The notes under the pieces: model-generated
What the model saw: the letters and a program-made list of their open reading frames with translations, nothing else
Told to the model about the DNA's origin: nothing
The model's database searches: none
In this document: positions 36,954 to 45,894 of the stretch, one piece after another
Layout: every line of letters begins with the position of its first letter
Numbering within the stretch: position 1 is the stretch's first letter
Origin: Pseudomonadota bacterium
GTDB taxonomy: Bacteria; Desulfobacterota; Desulfobacteria; Desulfobacterales; RPRI01
Reading direction: 5' to 3'
Length of the DNA: 64,000 bases
Assembly (NCBI GenBank): GCA_018817425.1
Contig: JAHITX010000023.1
Location: forward strand, 1 to 64,000
Program-made: the position numbers and the translations under genes

Positions 36954-37427
36954 GGGCCATAGAGGCATGAGCGCTAAGTTAATCGAGCCAGTTTCAAAAC
37001 GCCCTATTTTGGTCGATCTTAAGCGTTGGGCTCAAATTTCAATCCTCGAAATACTAAAAGTATTACTGTGGTTAAAATTTTCTCCCGCCTTGAGCTTGAC
37101 CAAACTGAAACGTTTTGAAAGTGGCTCTAATCTATTAAGTTTATCTAAAAAAACGAATATCGAATATCGAACAAGGAATTTCGAATTATGAATATTTTTT
37201 ATTCTTACTCATTGCGGTTTTAATACTTCTAACAAATATTGATTATTCTCACAGCAAAAATCTATCAAACGATCCTCGATATCAAATCGTTTACCTCTTC
37301 CTTCGACATTCATTCCCCCTTAAAAAAGGGGGATTAAGGGGGTTGTTTCCTTGTTCTATATTCGATATTCAAATTACTTTCATATAGTTGTTATTTATTA
37401 ATTAACTTAGCGTTTATGGGCCATAGA
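36954..37427. mobile_element. MITE-like non-coding element with terminal inverted repeats
   Basis: The outer borders are a 10-base direct repeat GGGCCATAGA (36954-36963 and 37418-37427), a possible target duplication. Just inside are 12-base inverted ends CGCTAAGTTAAT (36972-36983) and ATTAACTTAGCG (37401-37412). A nested inverted repeat, GAGCC-(A/C or G/T variants)-TTTCAAAACG, lies at 36985-37001 and 37111-37127. The left ends continue with imperfect pairing. There is no transposase, as for miniature elements moved in trans. It separates two paralogous HcrA-like genes. Confidence 0.55.
37294..37412 (-). repeat. Repeat copy A, carrying a CCCCCTT/AAGGGGG hairpin
   Basis: The reverse complement of this stretch is nearly identical to 55723-55834, apart from an 8-base length difference and a few substitutions. 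It contains AACCCCCTTAATCCCCC and a 7-bp hairpin CCCCCTT-TTTT-AAGGGGG. Its right end is the terminal inverted repeat of the MITE-like element. Confidence 0.85.
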
Positions 37428-37531
37428 ATGTAGCATTAACATGAGTTGCCATTAGCACATAAATGTCTGATTGAAATAGTGTTGATAAAGCTGCCTGAAT
37501 TCAGGCAGGTTCAGGTTTACTGTTAAACAAA

Positions 37532-39781
37532 TTATTTCTTCGACTTTTCTTTAATGGCATGCAGAACTCTTTCAGGGGTAATAGGATATTCCCGCACCGG
37601 AATGCCGATAGCATTGTTTACGGCATTTGCTATAGCCATTGTGCAGACTATGGGGCCTTCACCAACTTCTTTCGCACCATAGGGGCCGTAAGGATCATTT
37701 GTTTCAATAATATCATACTCAAGTTCCGGGACTTCAAAGGAACGACCAATCCGGTAATCAAGCCAGGATGGGTTAAGAACTTTACCTTTTTCCATTATGC
37801 ATTCTTCCGACAGAATCTGACCCATGCCGCTGAAAACCTGCCCGTCTATCTGTCCTTCAATCGCCAGGGGATTAATTGCCCGGCCCACATCATGGGCATG
37901 GGTAACCTTAAGCAGAATAACAATTCCGGTATCAGGATCAACTTCGACCTCGGCAACTTGCGCGCCGAAAGAATAGGCAAGTGTTGATACCCATGGCTCT
38001 TTTGTAGGTGAAGACGTATGGTAAAAGCCTTTTCCCATGATATGTTTTCCGTCTTTAGAATGCAAAGTTTCAGAAACTATATCCTTAAAGAGTAGAGCCT
38101 GTTCCGGTGCTTTAGCGGGAAAAATTTTCCGGTCACAAAAAATCAGTTGTGACGGCTTAACGCCAAGCTTCTTTGCTGCACTTGACGCAAGTTGTTTTTT
38201 TGCATCAAGGCAGGCAAGCCTTACCGCATTTCCGGTAAAAAACGTGCCTCGCTGGCCAAATGCCCCAATATCAAACGGTGCGGAATTCGTATCTCCTGCC
38301 ACTACTTCAACATCTTCGATTGTGACTCCCAGTGTTTCCGCTGCTATCATGGCCATTGCCGTATGGGAACCTTGCCCCATATCGGGCAGACCGACAAAAA
38401 GAGAAAGCTTTCCGTCTTCACCGATTTTTATCAAAGCGCCGGATTTATCCGGGCCGCCGCTGTTCATGGCTCCGCAGCCGATGCCTATTCCTCTGTATGG
38501 CGGCAGCTTTCCGAACTTTTTCTTCCACGATGCTTTTTTAGCAGCTTTTTTAATTGATTCCTTTAAACCGCAGCTTGCATAATGGATATTGGTAAGGGTT
38601 GTATCACCTTTTGCAACGGCATTTTTTAATTTGAGTTCCATCGGATCCATGCCGATTTCTTTTGCAATAAGATCAAGCTCTGTTTCCTGAGCAAGTTTTA
38701 GCTGCAAAAAAGCAGCTCCATGAGGATACATATTTGGAGGATTGTTTGTATAAACCGCTCTTTCGTTCCACCGCATTGCTTCCATATGATAAACCTGCGG
38801 GATTAAATGATACTTGCAACGGAGCAGAACATTAAATGCAAAATTCCAATAAGCGCCGCAATCAAAAAGATAGGTTGCTTCAGTTGCTTTGATGGTTCCG
38901 TCTTTCATTACTCCTGTTTTGATAATATACTTAAAATATCCGCCACCGGGATAAACAACAAACTCTTCATCGGCATCACATCTGATTTTGACCGGACGGG
39001 ATGCTTTTTGGGAAAGAATCGCTGCTATAAAACTTTGCTGTCTTGGTCCTATACGGCCGGAAAAGGCCCCTCCGGTATTAAGGTTAAAAACGCGCACATT
39101 GCTTTCCGAAATGCCCAGTACCCCTCCCATACTTTTCTGTACGTAAAGAGGTGACTGATTCGGAGTCCAGATGCTCAGTTTTCCAGGCAGGGAATAGTCG
39201 GCAATTACGACATGATGTTCTGCAAAACAATTGTGATTCGGGTTAAAAATACATTCACCGATTCTCACATGGTCTGCTTCGGCAAATGCCTTATCAACAT
39301 TGCCAAAATCAATATTGTATTCATCCAGGCTGTTATTTTTACACTCATCATGAATAACCGGCGCATCCTTTGCGGTTGCATCTTCAAAAGAAAAGACAGC
39401 TGTAAGCGGTTCATACTCAACTTTTATCAATTCCGCCGCTTCTGCCGCCGTGTCTTCATCAATCGCAGCCACCGCAGCCACTTCATCGCCTATAAAATTA
39501 ACTCTGTCACTGCAGAGCAGTAGACGATCAGGACTTACCTTAACTCCAGGGCAGTCCTTGTTTGTGATGACAGCTTTTACACCCGACAAACTTTCGGCCC
39601 TTGTTGTATTAATGTTTATAATCCTGCCTCTTGCAATAGGGCTTCTGACTATCTTCCCATAAAGCATTCCCGACAACTCAATATCATCAGTAAATTGTGA
39701 CCGGCCTTTGGTCTTAAGCGGTCCGTCAAGCTTGGGTTGCCTTTTTCCTATAACGCTAAAGTCTTTTTCTTTATGAGGCAT
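37532..39781 (-). CDS. Xanthine dehydrogenase family molybdenum subunit, HcrA-like (copy 2)
   Basis: The 749-residue protein aligns with copy 1 over its whole length (same start SVIGKRQPKLDGPLKTKGRSQ, GGAFSGRIG, DMGQGSHT, FGQRGTF, KEVGEGP near the end). The ATG overlaps the last base of the HcrC stop (TAATG), implying translational coupling, so copy 2 is the one directly paired with the HcrB/HcrC subunits. The Glu in GE near the C-terminus is the expected catalytic base. It probably forms a heterotrimer with the next two genes for dehydroxylation or hydroxylation of an aromatic or related CoA ester (inference). Confidence 0.85.
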   Translation of the reverse strand: MPHKEKDFSVIGKRQPKLDGPLKTKGRSQFTDDIELSGMLYGKIVRSPIARGRIININTTRAESLSGVKAVITNKDCPGVKVSPDRLLLCSDRVNFIGDEVAAVAAIDEDTAAEAAELIKVEYEPLTAVFSFEDATAKDAPVIHDECKNNSLDEYNIDFGNVDKAFAEADHVRIGECIFNPNHNCFAEHHVVIADYSLPGKLSIWTPNQSPLYVQKSMGGVLGISESNVRVFNLNTGGAFSGRIGPRQQSFIAAILSQKASRPVKIRCDADEEFVVYPGGGYFKYIIKTGVMKDGTIKATEATYLFDCGAYWNFAFNVLLRCKYHLIPQVYHMEAMRWNERAVYTNNPPNMYPHGAAFLQLKLAQETELDLIAKEIGMDPMELKLKNAVAKGDTTLTNIHYASCGLKESIKKAAKKASWKKKFGKLPPYRGIGIGCGAMNSGGPDKSGALIKIGEDGKLSLFVGLPDMGQGSHTAMAMIAAETLGVTIEDVEVVAGDTNSAPFDIGAFGQRGTFFTGNAVRLACLDAKKQLASSAAKKLGVKPSQLIFCDRKIFPAKAPEQALLFKDIVSETLHSKDGKHIMGKGFYHTSSPTKEPWVSTLAYSFGAQVAEVEVDPDTGIVILLKVTHAHDVGRAINPLAIEGQIDGQVFSGMGQILSEECIMEKGKVLNPSWLDYRIGRSFEVPELEYDIIETNDPYGPYGAKEVGEGPIVCTMAIANAVNNAIGIPVREYPITPERVLHAIKEKSKK

Positions 39782-40257
39782 TATTTTACCTCCCTGTTTG
39801 ATCCGGCAACTTTTTTTACTGCCTCAACTGTCTTGATATGGCCTGTACAACGGCAATAAGTTCCGGCTAAAGCCTCTTTGATATCGGTATCATCCGGATT
39901 GGGGTTTTCATCGAGAAGGGCTTTGGCGGACATTATAACACCAGGGGTGCAAAAGCCGCACTGCACAGCGCCGTTGTCGATAAAAGACTGCTGCAAAGGA
40001 TGCAAACCTTCAGAGCTTGCCAGAGATTCAATAGTTGAAATGAAATGTCCCTCGCAGTCCATAGCCAGAGTGAGGCATGACAGAATAGCTTTGCCGTCCA
40101 TTATTACAGTACAAACGCCGCATGCGCCTTGTTCACAAGCCCTTTTCGTCCCTGTCAGTCTCAAATCATCCCGCAGTACATCAAGTAAGGTACGCCATGG
40201 ATTAACCGCAATTTCATGCATTTCACCATTTACATTAAGCGTTATTATACTTTTCAA
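39781..40257 (-). CDS. 2Fe-2S subunit, xanthine dehydrogenase family (HcrC-like)
   Basis: The 158-residue protein has the plant-type cluster C41-x4-C46-x2-C49...C61 and the second cluster C100-x2-C103...C135-x-C137, the standard small subunit. The start is a TTG with AAGGAGGTACAAAACA upstream that overlaps the end of the HcrB gene by four bases, a coupled pair. It carries electrons between the FAD/4Fe-4S subunit and the molybdenum subunit. Confidence 0.9.
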   Translation of the reverse strand: MKSIITLNVNGEMHEIAVNPWRTLLDVLRDDLRLTGTKRACEQGACGVCTVIMDGKAILSCLTLAMDCEGHFISTIESLASSEGLHPLQQSFIDNGAVQCGFCTPGVIMSAKALLDENPNPDDTDIKEALAGTYCRCTGHIKTVEAVKKVAGSNREVK

Positions 40258-41258
40258 TGTTTTGTACCTCCTTTTCCCTGCATCAGTTTCAGTTCCGACA
40301 AAGCCTGTTTTACAAGCACCTCAACGATATGCCGCTTATACCCGGCCGATGTAAATAGATTGGTAACAGCTCCGGTTTCCCCGCGGGCAACTTCTGCCGC
40401 CTTGTCAATGGCTGCTTTACTAAATCCCGATTCCATTATAATCTGTGCAGCTTTGTTAAGAATCAGGGGAGCGGAATTTATGGAGTTTATGACAAGAGAT
40501 AGATTTATTTCCTTGCCATTACTTTTGACTGATGCACCGATACTGCCTATCGCAAAATCAAGCCCTATACGATGCTGTATCTTTATAAACGTTGTGCGAG
40601 CCTTTTGGGTTTCGCTGGGAATAACAATACTAGTCAGCATCTCACCTTTTTCAAGTACGGTATGGTGTCTGCCATCATCCTTGAAATAATCTTTAAGAGA
40701 AAGCCACCTTTCACTATTTTTCTTTTGAAGGCAGACTCTGGCATCAAGAGCTATCAGCATCGGTACCGTATCTGAGCTGTTAATCGCATGGCAGCGCTTT
40801 GAACCGCTTATGGCATGGCACACTTTTCCTCCTGTCCTGTAACAGACTTCTATCGCATGACGCCATTGCTTTGTCTGGTTATAGTACCAGCAGCGAGGTG
40901 CAAGACAAAGGTTTCCTCCTATGGTGGCCATATTTCTTATGTGCTTGGAACCAACAGAGTTTATAGCATGATGTAGGGAGGGAAATTTTGTTAATACAAG
41001 TGGGTGCCTGAGCAAATCCGACAGATTTGTACAGGCTCCTATCTGAAGATCTCCTTTATCATCTTCAGAAACAAAGTTAAGCTCTTCTACAGATCGGATG
41101 CTTAAGACCTTTTGAGGAGAAATCACACCCTGTTTAAGCCTGACCAGAAAGTCTGTTCCGCCTGACATAACGCGGGTCTCATGGCCTGATCCTTCCAATA
41201 ACTCCAGGCATTCATGCAGTGAAGATGGTTTCAGATACTCAAACCTCGGAAGACGCAT
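40254..41258 (-). CDS. FAD subunit with extra 4Fe-4S loop (HcrB-like)
   Basis: The 334-residue protein has FAD blocks GGTDFLVRLK (33-42) and ATIGGNLCLAPR (111-122). An insertion of about 40 residues holds cysteines C123-x15-C139-x7-C147-x8-C156. This loop and spacing are characteristic of the beta subunit of 4-hydroxybenzoyl-CoA reductase, where it binds a [4Fe-4S] cluster that lets low-potential electrons flow to the substrate. Ordinary xanthine dehydrogenases lack it. This is the best evidence that the complex is a reductase working in the dehydroxylating direction. AAGGGAGG precedes the start. Confidence 0.9.
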   Translation of the reverse strand: MRLPRFEYLKPSSLHECLELLEGSGHETRVMSGGTDFLVRLKQGVISPQKVLSIRSVEELNFVSEDDKGDLQIGACTNLSDLLRHPLVLTKFPSLHHAINSVGSKHIRNMATIGGNLCLAPRCWYYNQTKQWRHAIEVCYRTGGKVCHAISGSKRCHAINSSDTVPMLIALDARVCLQKKNSERWLSLKDYFKDDGRHHTVLEKGEMLTSIVIPSETQKARTTFIKIQHRIGLDFAIGSIGASVKSNGKEINLSLVINSINSAPLILNKAAQIIMESGFSKAAIDKAAEVARGETGAVTNLFTSAGYKRHIVEVLVKQALSELKLMQGKGGTKH

Positions 41259-41327
41259 TTTTTACCTCCCTTTGGAAAAACATGTTATATCAGTAAAAAA
41301 TCAGACGGATTCACTCGTTTAGTAATT

Positions 41328-42737
41328 TCAATTAGAATCTGATGCCATCTTTTTATTAGCTTTTAGAACTTCGGCAAATGATTCAATCCTGGTTTTGATT
41401 TGACCTGCACTATAGTTTCTGGTGTCATAGCCGTCCATTTCAACCAACAGTATTGGAAGCCCGGTTTTTTTCTCAAGATAATCTTTCCCCATAAATGTTG
41501 GACTGCAAAAGGGTCGGCATGATATGGGATGCATCATTATTATGCCGTCCACTTTTTGATCATTAGCTACCCATTCCCAATAGCGCAAAACACCTTCAGC
41601 AGAACTCATCTGCGGTTTTCTGAAGCAGAACTCAGCAAGGGCCTTCCAGTGATCATCGGGATAGCTTGAGGGTTGAGCCTCATACGGGTGTACATCGTCC
41701 ACAAACATCCTCGGTATGGCGATCCCCAGTGATTCAATGGCCCGCATCGGTTTCTGATCCACAAGAACCCGCGTCTGGCAATAGACTCTGGGCGCTCCCT
41801 TGGGTACAACACCGATTCCGGCATTGATTCTCTTTTTTGTTTCCCTGATGAGCGTGTTAATACCCTTGATTACCTCCTTGGGATAACGGGTTCCTGCGCC
41901 CTGAATCAATTTGCCCAATCCCACATCCCCCTGGCTGATGGGTTGCGGATCAGCTTTGCTAACCATGTCAATTAACGTCTTATGCCCATAGGTTATCTGT
42001 GCTACTTCTCCCAATGCGGTCTTGTAGATTTCAGCAGTAATATCGAGCCCTGTTGCTTCTTTAACACGGGCGACTGAGGTCTTTATACTATTTGCGTTGT
42101 ATTCAATGGCGCGCTCATCCATATTCGGCCAGCTTCCCCATTCCCAGTCATTGGTTCCATCCAGATAGGTTACATCATAACCGTATAACCTCCTACAGAG
42201 TTCTTCAACCTCAGCGCCCTGGTCACAACACCACCCACAATTCACTACAATGGTTGGTACAGGCAATATCTTTCTTTCATAAAAGGCGGTATAAGCCTGA
42301 TATTCGGAACAGTGGGCTCTTCCTGCGGTCTGGCCGATAAGTTCTCCCAGATCAAGAAGCTCATCAAGAGTATCAAAGATGTTGCCGAGCGTCATCCACA
42401 AATACTGCTTTGCCACACTGCCGTATACATTGGTTCCTCGGGCCGCCACGATGATTGCCTGCGCCAAAGGACTCAAACCTGGCCAATTGTAATACACTCT
42501 CTTTTCGTATTCTTCACCCGACAATACGGCATCCATGAGCTCCATCATCAGGACTCTAAGCAGCATGCGTATACCTTCTAAAGAGCAATCAAAATTTGCC
42601 TGAACATTTTTTTCGGCCTTTGCAATCATTTCCTTTGTATCTGATCCGATGATTTTTAAGGTTTTTTCTATCCTGGATTTCTGTTCATTGATTTCTTCCT
42701 GGCTGAACCCGCATAGTTTAAATAAATTTGTATACAT
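41328..42737 (-). CDS. 2-hydroxyacyl-CoA dehydratase / benzoyl-CoA reductase family subunit
   Basis: The 469-residue protein belongs to the HgdA/HgdB/BcrB/BcrC superfamily. Visible blocks: VNCGWCCDQ in the middle, GIIMMHPISCRPFCSP and GLPILLVEMDGYDTRNYSAGQIKTRIESF at the end, the usual [4Fe-4S] dehydratase core. It pairs with the next gene upstream. The family eliminates water from 2-hydroxyacyl-CoA or reduces aromatic rings, and normally needs an ATP-dependent activator (HgdC or BcrA/D). No activator gene is in the window. CAGGAGATT precedes the start. Confidence 0.8.
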   Translation of the reverse strand: MYTNLFKLCGFSQEEINEQKSRIEKTLKIIGSDTKEMIAKAEKNVQANFDCSLEGIRMLLRVLMMELMDAVLSGEEYEKRVYYNWPGLSPLAQAIIVAARGTNVYGSVAKQYLWMTLGNIFDTLDELLDLGELIGQTAGRAHCSEYQAYTAFYERKILPVPTIVVNCGWCCDQGAEVEELCRRLYGYDVTYLDGTNDWEWGSWPNMDERAIEYNANSIKTSVARVKEATGLDITAEIYKTALGEVAQITYGHKTLIDMVSKADPQPISQGDVGLGKLIQGAGTRYPKEVIKGINTLIRETKKRINAGIGVVPKGAPRVYCQTRVLVDQKPMRAIESLGIAIPRMFVDDVHPYEAQPSSYPDDHWKALAEFCFRKPQMSSAEGVLRYWEWVANDQKVDGIIMMHPISCRPFCSPTFMGKDYLEKKTGLPILLVEMDGYDTRNYSAGQIKTRIESFAEVLKANKKMASDSN

Positions 42738-42782
42738 ACTAAATCTCCTGATCTTGATATGATATTTTTTAAACTGAAATAT

Positions 42783-43925
42783 CTAGTTGCCCTTCATGAT
42801 TTCAACTAATGTCTCAATTCTTGTCCGTGCAGGACCCTTTTCTGCCGGGGCATAATCGGATTCAATCTTGACCATCGGAATTCCTGCTTCCTCTTCTAAC
42901 ATTTTACTAAAATAATGGGCCTGGATATCAAATCCGTCACGGTACATCATCTGATACCAGAGAACTCCACCGCAGGAAAACTCCTTTGCCTTTGTAATAA
43001 GCCGTTCCATGCGATCTCCCCAGGGGCGATCCCAGGGGGCAAGTATCCGTTTGTCAAAATATGTATCGGACAAGTTTTGTATCGGGTCCGCCCCATTAAT
43101 TTCCACATTATCCAGATAAGGACGGTATCCTTCCGTGACCTCTTCATAAACAATATCAGCTTCAGTATTTTCAATAATATCATGCACAAGATTATCACCG
43201 TTCGCCAAAGAAGATGCAATCATCATAACCCGTTTTCGATCTTTGTTCGAAACAGGCTTTTTTATTACTTCATCGCGAACAGCTTCAAGAATTTCTATGA
43301 AAAAGTCTTTATCAGCAAAAGTGGATGCATGCTGAAGCATTGTGAAATCTCTGCTGCTGATGGCAGCCTGGTTTATTTTTCGCGTAAAGCTGATTTCTTT
43401 TAAAAGGCTTCTTATTGTGTTTCCGGTTTTGATCTCATCAAAAAGCTTTTCATCAGTAATTTTGTTTCCGGTGAGATCTTCAAGCTTTTTCTTCAGTAAT
43501 TCCAAACCACCTTTAAAATACACACGCGCCGCCTCTCCTTTGTTATGGGGAACGCCATATCGGATGACATCTGTATCGCCGTAGTAGTTCCAGGAATCGG
43601 CAATTATCTTGTGGTTACAGTCTGTGTGGGGAACGATCAGAACATCCGGCAAATTATATACCAGATCGCCACCCATCAGGTATGCAATCTGGGTTTTGCA
43701 AAAAGTACAAAAAAACCTTGGATTGTACTTTAAACTTTCGATTACGGAATCAGCATCGCCACCTTTTAAAAGGCAAACCGGAATTGCACCAGCTGCATGG
43801 ACAAGTTCTTCAGGCATGAAACCGCCGGGTGTGTAACCGATAATTTTGATACCATCGTTTTTTTGTTTCCTTAATGTCGATGCTCTGTCCGACAAATGAT
43901 CTTTCAGCCGTTTCATTGCTCCCAT
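42783..43925 (-). CDS. 2-hydroxyacyl-CoA dehydratase / benzoyl-CoA reductase family subunit, partner
   Basis: The 380-residue protein has the family start (KIIGYTPGGFMPEELVHAAGAIPV), PRFFCTFCKTQ and PHTDCNHK, and the end GIPMVKIESDY...RTRIETLVEIM. The conserved Cys normally found in the third block (GVI---kFCd) appears as Arg in WYQMMYRDGFD, so one cluster ligand may be missing. First gene of the 24-kb run; AAGGAG 8 bases before the start. It may form a heterodimer with the 469-residue protein 45 bases downstream. Exact reaction unknown. Confidence 0.8.
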   Translation of the reverse strand: MGAMKRLKDHLSDRASTLRKQKNDGIKIIGYTPGGFMPEELVHAAGAIPVCLLKGGDADSVIESLKYNPRFFCTFCKTQIAYLMGGDLVYNLPDVLIVPHTDCNHKIIADSWNYYGDTDVIRYGVPHNKGEAARVYFKGGLELLKKKLEDLTGNKITDEKLFDEIKTGNTIRSLLKEISFTRKINQAAISSRDFTMLQHASTFADKDFFIEILEAVRDEVIKKPVSNKDRKRVMMIASSLANGDNLVHDIIENTEADIVYEEVTEGYRPYLDNVEINGADPIQNLSDTYFDKRILAPWDRPWGDRMERLITKAKEFSCGGVLWYQMMYRDGFDIQAHYFSKMLEEEAGIPMVKIESDYAPAEKGPARTRIETLVEIMKGN

Positions 43926-43996
43926 GTTTCTTACTCCTTATATCAGTATATTTTTTGTTATTACGGCGAACACGTATATATGAATTATCTATCAGG

Positions 43997-44011
43997 TTTT
44001 GAAAGTGGCTC
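43997..44011. repeat. Partial copy of the MITE inner inverted repeat
   Basis: TTTTGAAAGTGGCTC is identical to 37113-37127 and lies between the dehydratase-like operon and the PAS-LuxR gene. Too short to interpret alone. Confidence 0.5.
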
Positions 44012-44025
44012 GAAAGGTATTAAAA

Positions 44026-45063
44026 TTACAGTATGTTTTGTTCCAAAGACATTAAGTAACTTCTTAAATTAATTTTTTTGTTCTTAATGCCGATTTTCTT
44101 TCTTATATTATCCCGATGGAAATCAATTGTGCTCATAGCCAGGCATAAGATATTTGCTATTTCCTTAGTGGTTTTGCCCAGTCTTATAAGGCTTGCGACC
44201 TGAATTTCGGTTGGAGTTAAATCCAGTTGTGAAGCAGATACATAGGGAACAAGCGGGGTAAGAATATCATTCAGGTTAGCTTCAATTATATGTATAAGAT
44301 TCTCCTGATAATCATCTAGAGTAGTATTGTTCAGTCTTTCAAGGTATGGAACAACAAGTTGCCTGATATTAAAAATAAGTTTTTCTTCCAGCTTTGTTTT
44401 ATCCATTTCACGTTTTTTCAAAAGAACTTCCAGCGCCGTGTTGTTCTTCTCAAGTTCGGTCGTACGTTGTTGAACTATTTTTTCCAGATCATCCTTCATT
44501 TTTCTTTCTTGTTCTTCCACATTTTTTATATCGGTAATATCTCTTATATTTCCAACAATTGCTGTTGGTCCTCCATTTTCATCCAATATCACCGATCTGG
44601 TGTTGCTTACCCATCGATAACCTTTTGTCTTATGCTTCATACGAAAGATTATCGTCCGGTTCGTGTCGATTTCATTTGAATTAAGATCTAAATTTCTAAA
44701 AAACTCACGGACATTTTCCTTTTCTTCAGGATGAAGAAAATTCAAATTTTCAGACTTTTGCAGGTGCATTATTTCTTCAGACGTATATCCGAGCAAATGT
44801 ATGGAAGATGGACTTAGGTATTCGAATTGGTGTGTTTCAAAATTTATACAATAAATTACATCATATGAATTATCAAGAACCCTCTTAAAACGCTTTTCGC
44901 TCTCAATCAGGGACTTTTCAATATTTGCTTTTTCCTTGATAATTTCTTGGAGTTTATGGTTGGTCTCCAAAAGATCATCGGTATGAACCTTTATAAACTC
45001 TTCATCCAACTCAAAATGCTTTATTATTGTATCAGTATTTTCTAAACACTTTCTGTATTTCAT
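44026..45063 (-). CDS. PAS-domain LuxR-type transcriptional regulator
   Basis: The 345-residue protein has an N-terminal coiled region, a PAS domain (about 58-175, with [28 protein letters not shown] and [12 protein letters not shown]), a coiled coil rich in E and K (about 180-230) and a C-terminal LuxR HTH ([38 protein letters not shown]). It is soluble, with no membrane helix, so it senses an internal signal. The start at ATG 45063 has no good Shine-Dalgarno sequence. It lies between the dehydratase-like operon and the decayed fourth regulator, so it may have taken over control of that operon (inference). Confidence 0.8.
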   Translation of the reverse strand: MKYRKCLENTDTIIKHFELDEEFIKVHTDDLLETNHKLQEIIKEKANIEKSLIESEKRFKRVLDNSYDVIYCINFETHQFEYLSPSSIHLLGYTSEEIMHLQKSENLNFLHPEEKENVREFFRNLDLNSNEIDTNRTIIFRMKHKTKGYRWVSNTRSVILDENGGPTAIVGNIRDITDIKNVEEQERKMKDDLEKIVQQRTTELEKNNTALEVLLKKREMDKTKLEEKLIFNIRQLVVPYLERLNNTTLDDYQENLIHIIEANLNDILTPLVPYVSASQLDLTPTEIQVASLIRLGKTTKEIANILCLAMSTIDFHRDNIRKKIGIKNKKINLRSYLMSLEQNIL

Positions 45064-45331
45064 AGTATGTACCGGCAAAACGTTAAAGAATATGGATAAC
45101 TTTTTCGCCGCTTCCTTCGCAGCCTGATGTTGTGTAGCTATGGATCATTGGATCGAGGGTATGCTTTCGTAATCAAGCAGGAATTCTTAAACAAAATCGG
45201 GAAAACCTCCCAAGAATACCATGAGATTGACAACTGGATCTTTTAACAGTAAAAATTAATAATTATAGATCTCTTCAGTGGCTCCTGATTTCTTGGCATC
45301 AACCACATTATATATATCTAAGGAAAATGTT

Positions 45332-45798
45332 ATGTCATCTAAGTTTTCTTGACCACGAAAGAAGCTTTCGTCTAATAATGCCAAACTTTACAAATTTTCA
45401 GGGGCTTTTCTCAAAGAGTACCGGCAATGGCGGGAGGTAAGCCAGAAAAAACTAGCAGAATCAATCCGCATCAGCGTTCGTGAATTGCAAAATTGGGAGG
45501 CCAAGCATCGCAGTGCATGAATTGAGCATCTTTACGACCTATCGGAATTAAACGGACATCCGTAATTTCTGCCAGGAACCCGAAAAAATTAAGTTACCCG
45601 GAAAAAGGTCAACAGCCATCAAAGTTAACAGGCAAACGACTGCCCGTAATAGTTGATTTTAATCCTTTAATCGTTGATAAAGCCAGGCAGGAAAAACAAC
45701 ATGGTCATAAGAAATGTATTAAATGCCCTCAAATTTTTGGTTACGAAGAGATGGCATTTAAGCTTCCCTTCTCATTTGACGAATCGGATAATTTCTGA
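45332..45798 (+). pseudogene. Decayed fourth copy of the R-type regulator
   Basis: From ATG 45332 the translation starts MSSKFS, meets a stop (TGA) at codon 7, continues as KEYRQWREVSQKKLAES and VRELQNWEAKH, then stops again (TGA, then TAA at 45563). These are recognisably the XRE helix-turn-helix of R1-R3. In another frame, from 45640, comes LPVIVDFNPLIVDK, the double IVD linker motif, then C-IK-C (the zinc-ribbon position) and divergent sequence to 45798. The middle domain and the IS1-like HTH are missing. An internal deletion plus stops and a frame change make this a pseudogene. The upstream leader (CATCAA at 45297-45302) is conserved. The flanks 45064-45331 and 45799-45894 hold no other gene. 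Confidence 0.85.
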
Positions 45799-45894
45799 AA
45801 GAAGTAAGTTGCCTGTTTTGGTTTAGAGTGTTTACATAGTGCTCAAAAGGGGAGAATTAATAAATTAGACATAATATTATCGTAGGATTTGGTT

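Larger units (their letters stand above)
36800..37531. other. Non-coding gap between the two HcrA-like genes
   Basis: These 732 bases hold no convincing gene. Most of the gap is a repeat-built insertion (36954-37427) described separately. The right edge (37428-37531) shows nothing recognisable. Confidence 0.6.

Noticed and set aside
37155-37190. Short GAATATCGAATATCG tandem units as a CRISPR array
   Set aside because: Units are too short, irregular and without spacers. They belong to the MITE-like element.
38037-38582. A 181-codon frame on the + strand
   Set aside because: Antisense to the HcrA-like copy 2, whose coding is certain.
41328-43925. Class I benzoyl-CoA reductase assignment
   Set aside because: The ATP-hydrolysing BcrA/BcrD-type subunits are not in the window and one cluster Cys looks absent, so only the superfamily is claimed.
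45332-45565. Stop-codon readthrough or selenocysteine in the regulator remnant
   Set aside because: It has stops of different types, a deleted middle domain and a frame change, which readthrough cannot explain. Decay is simpler.
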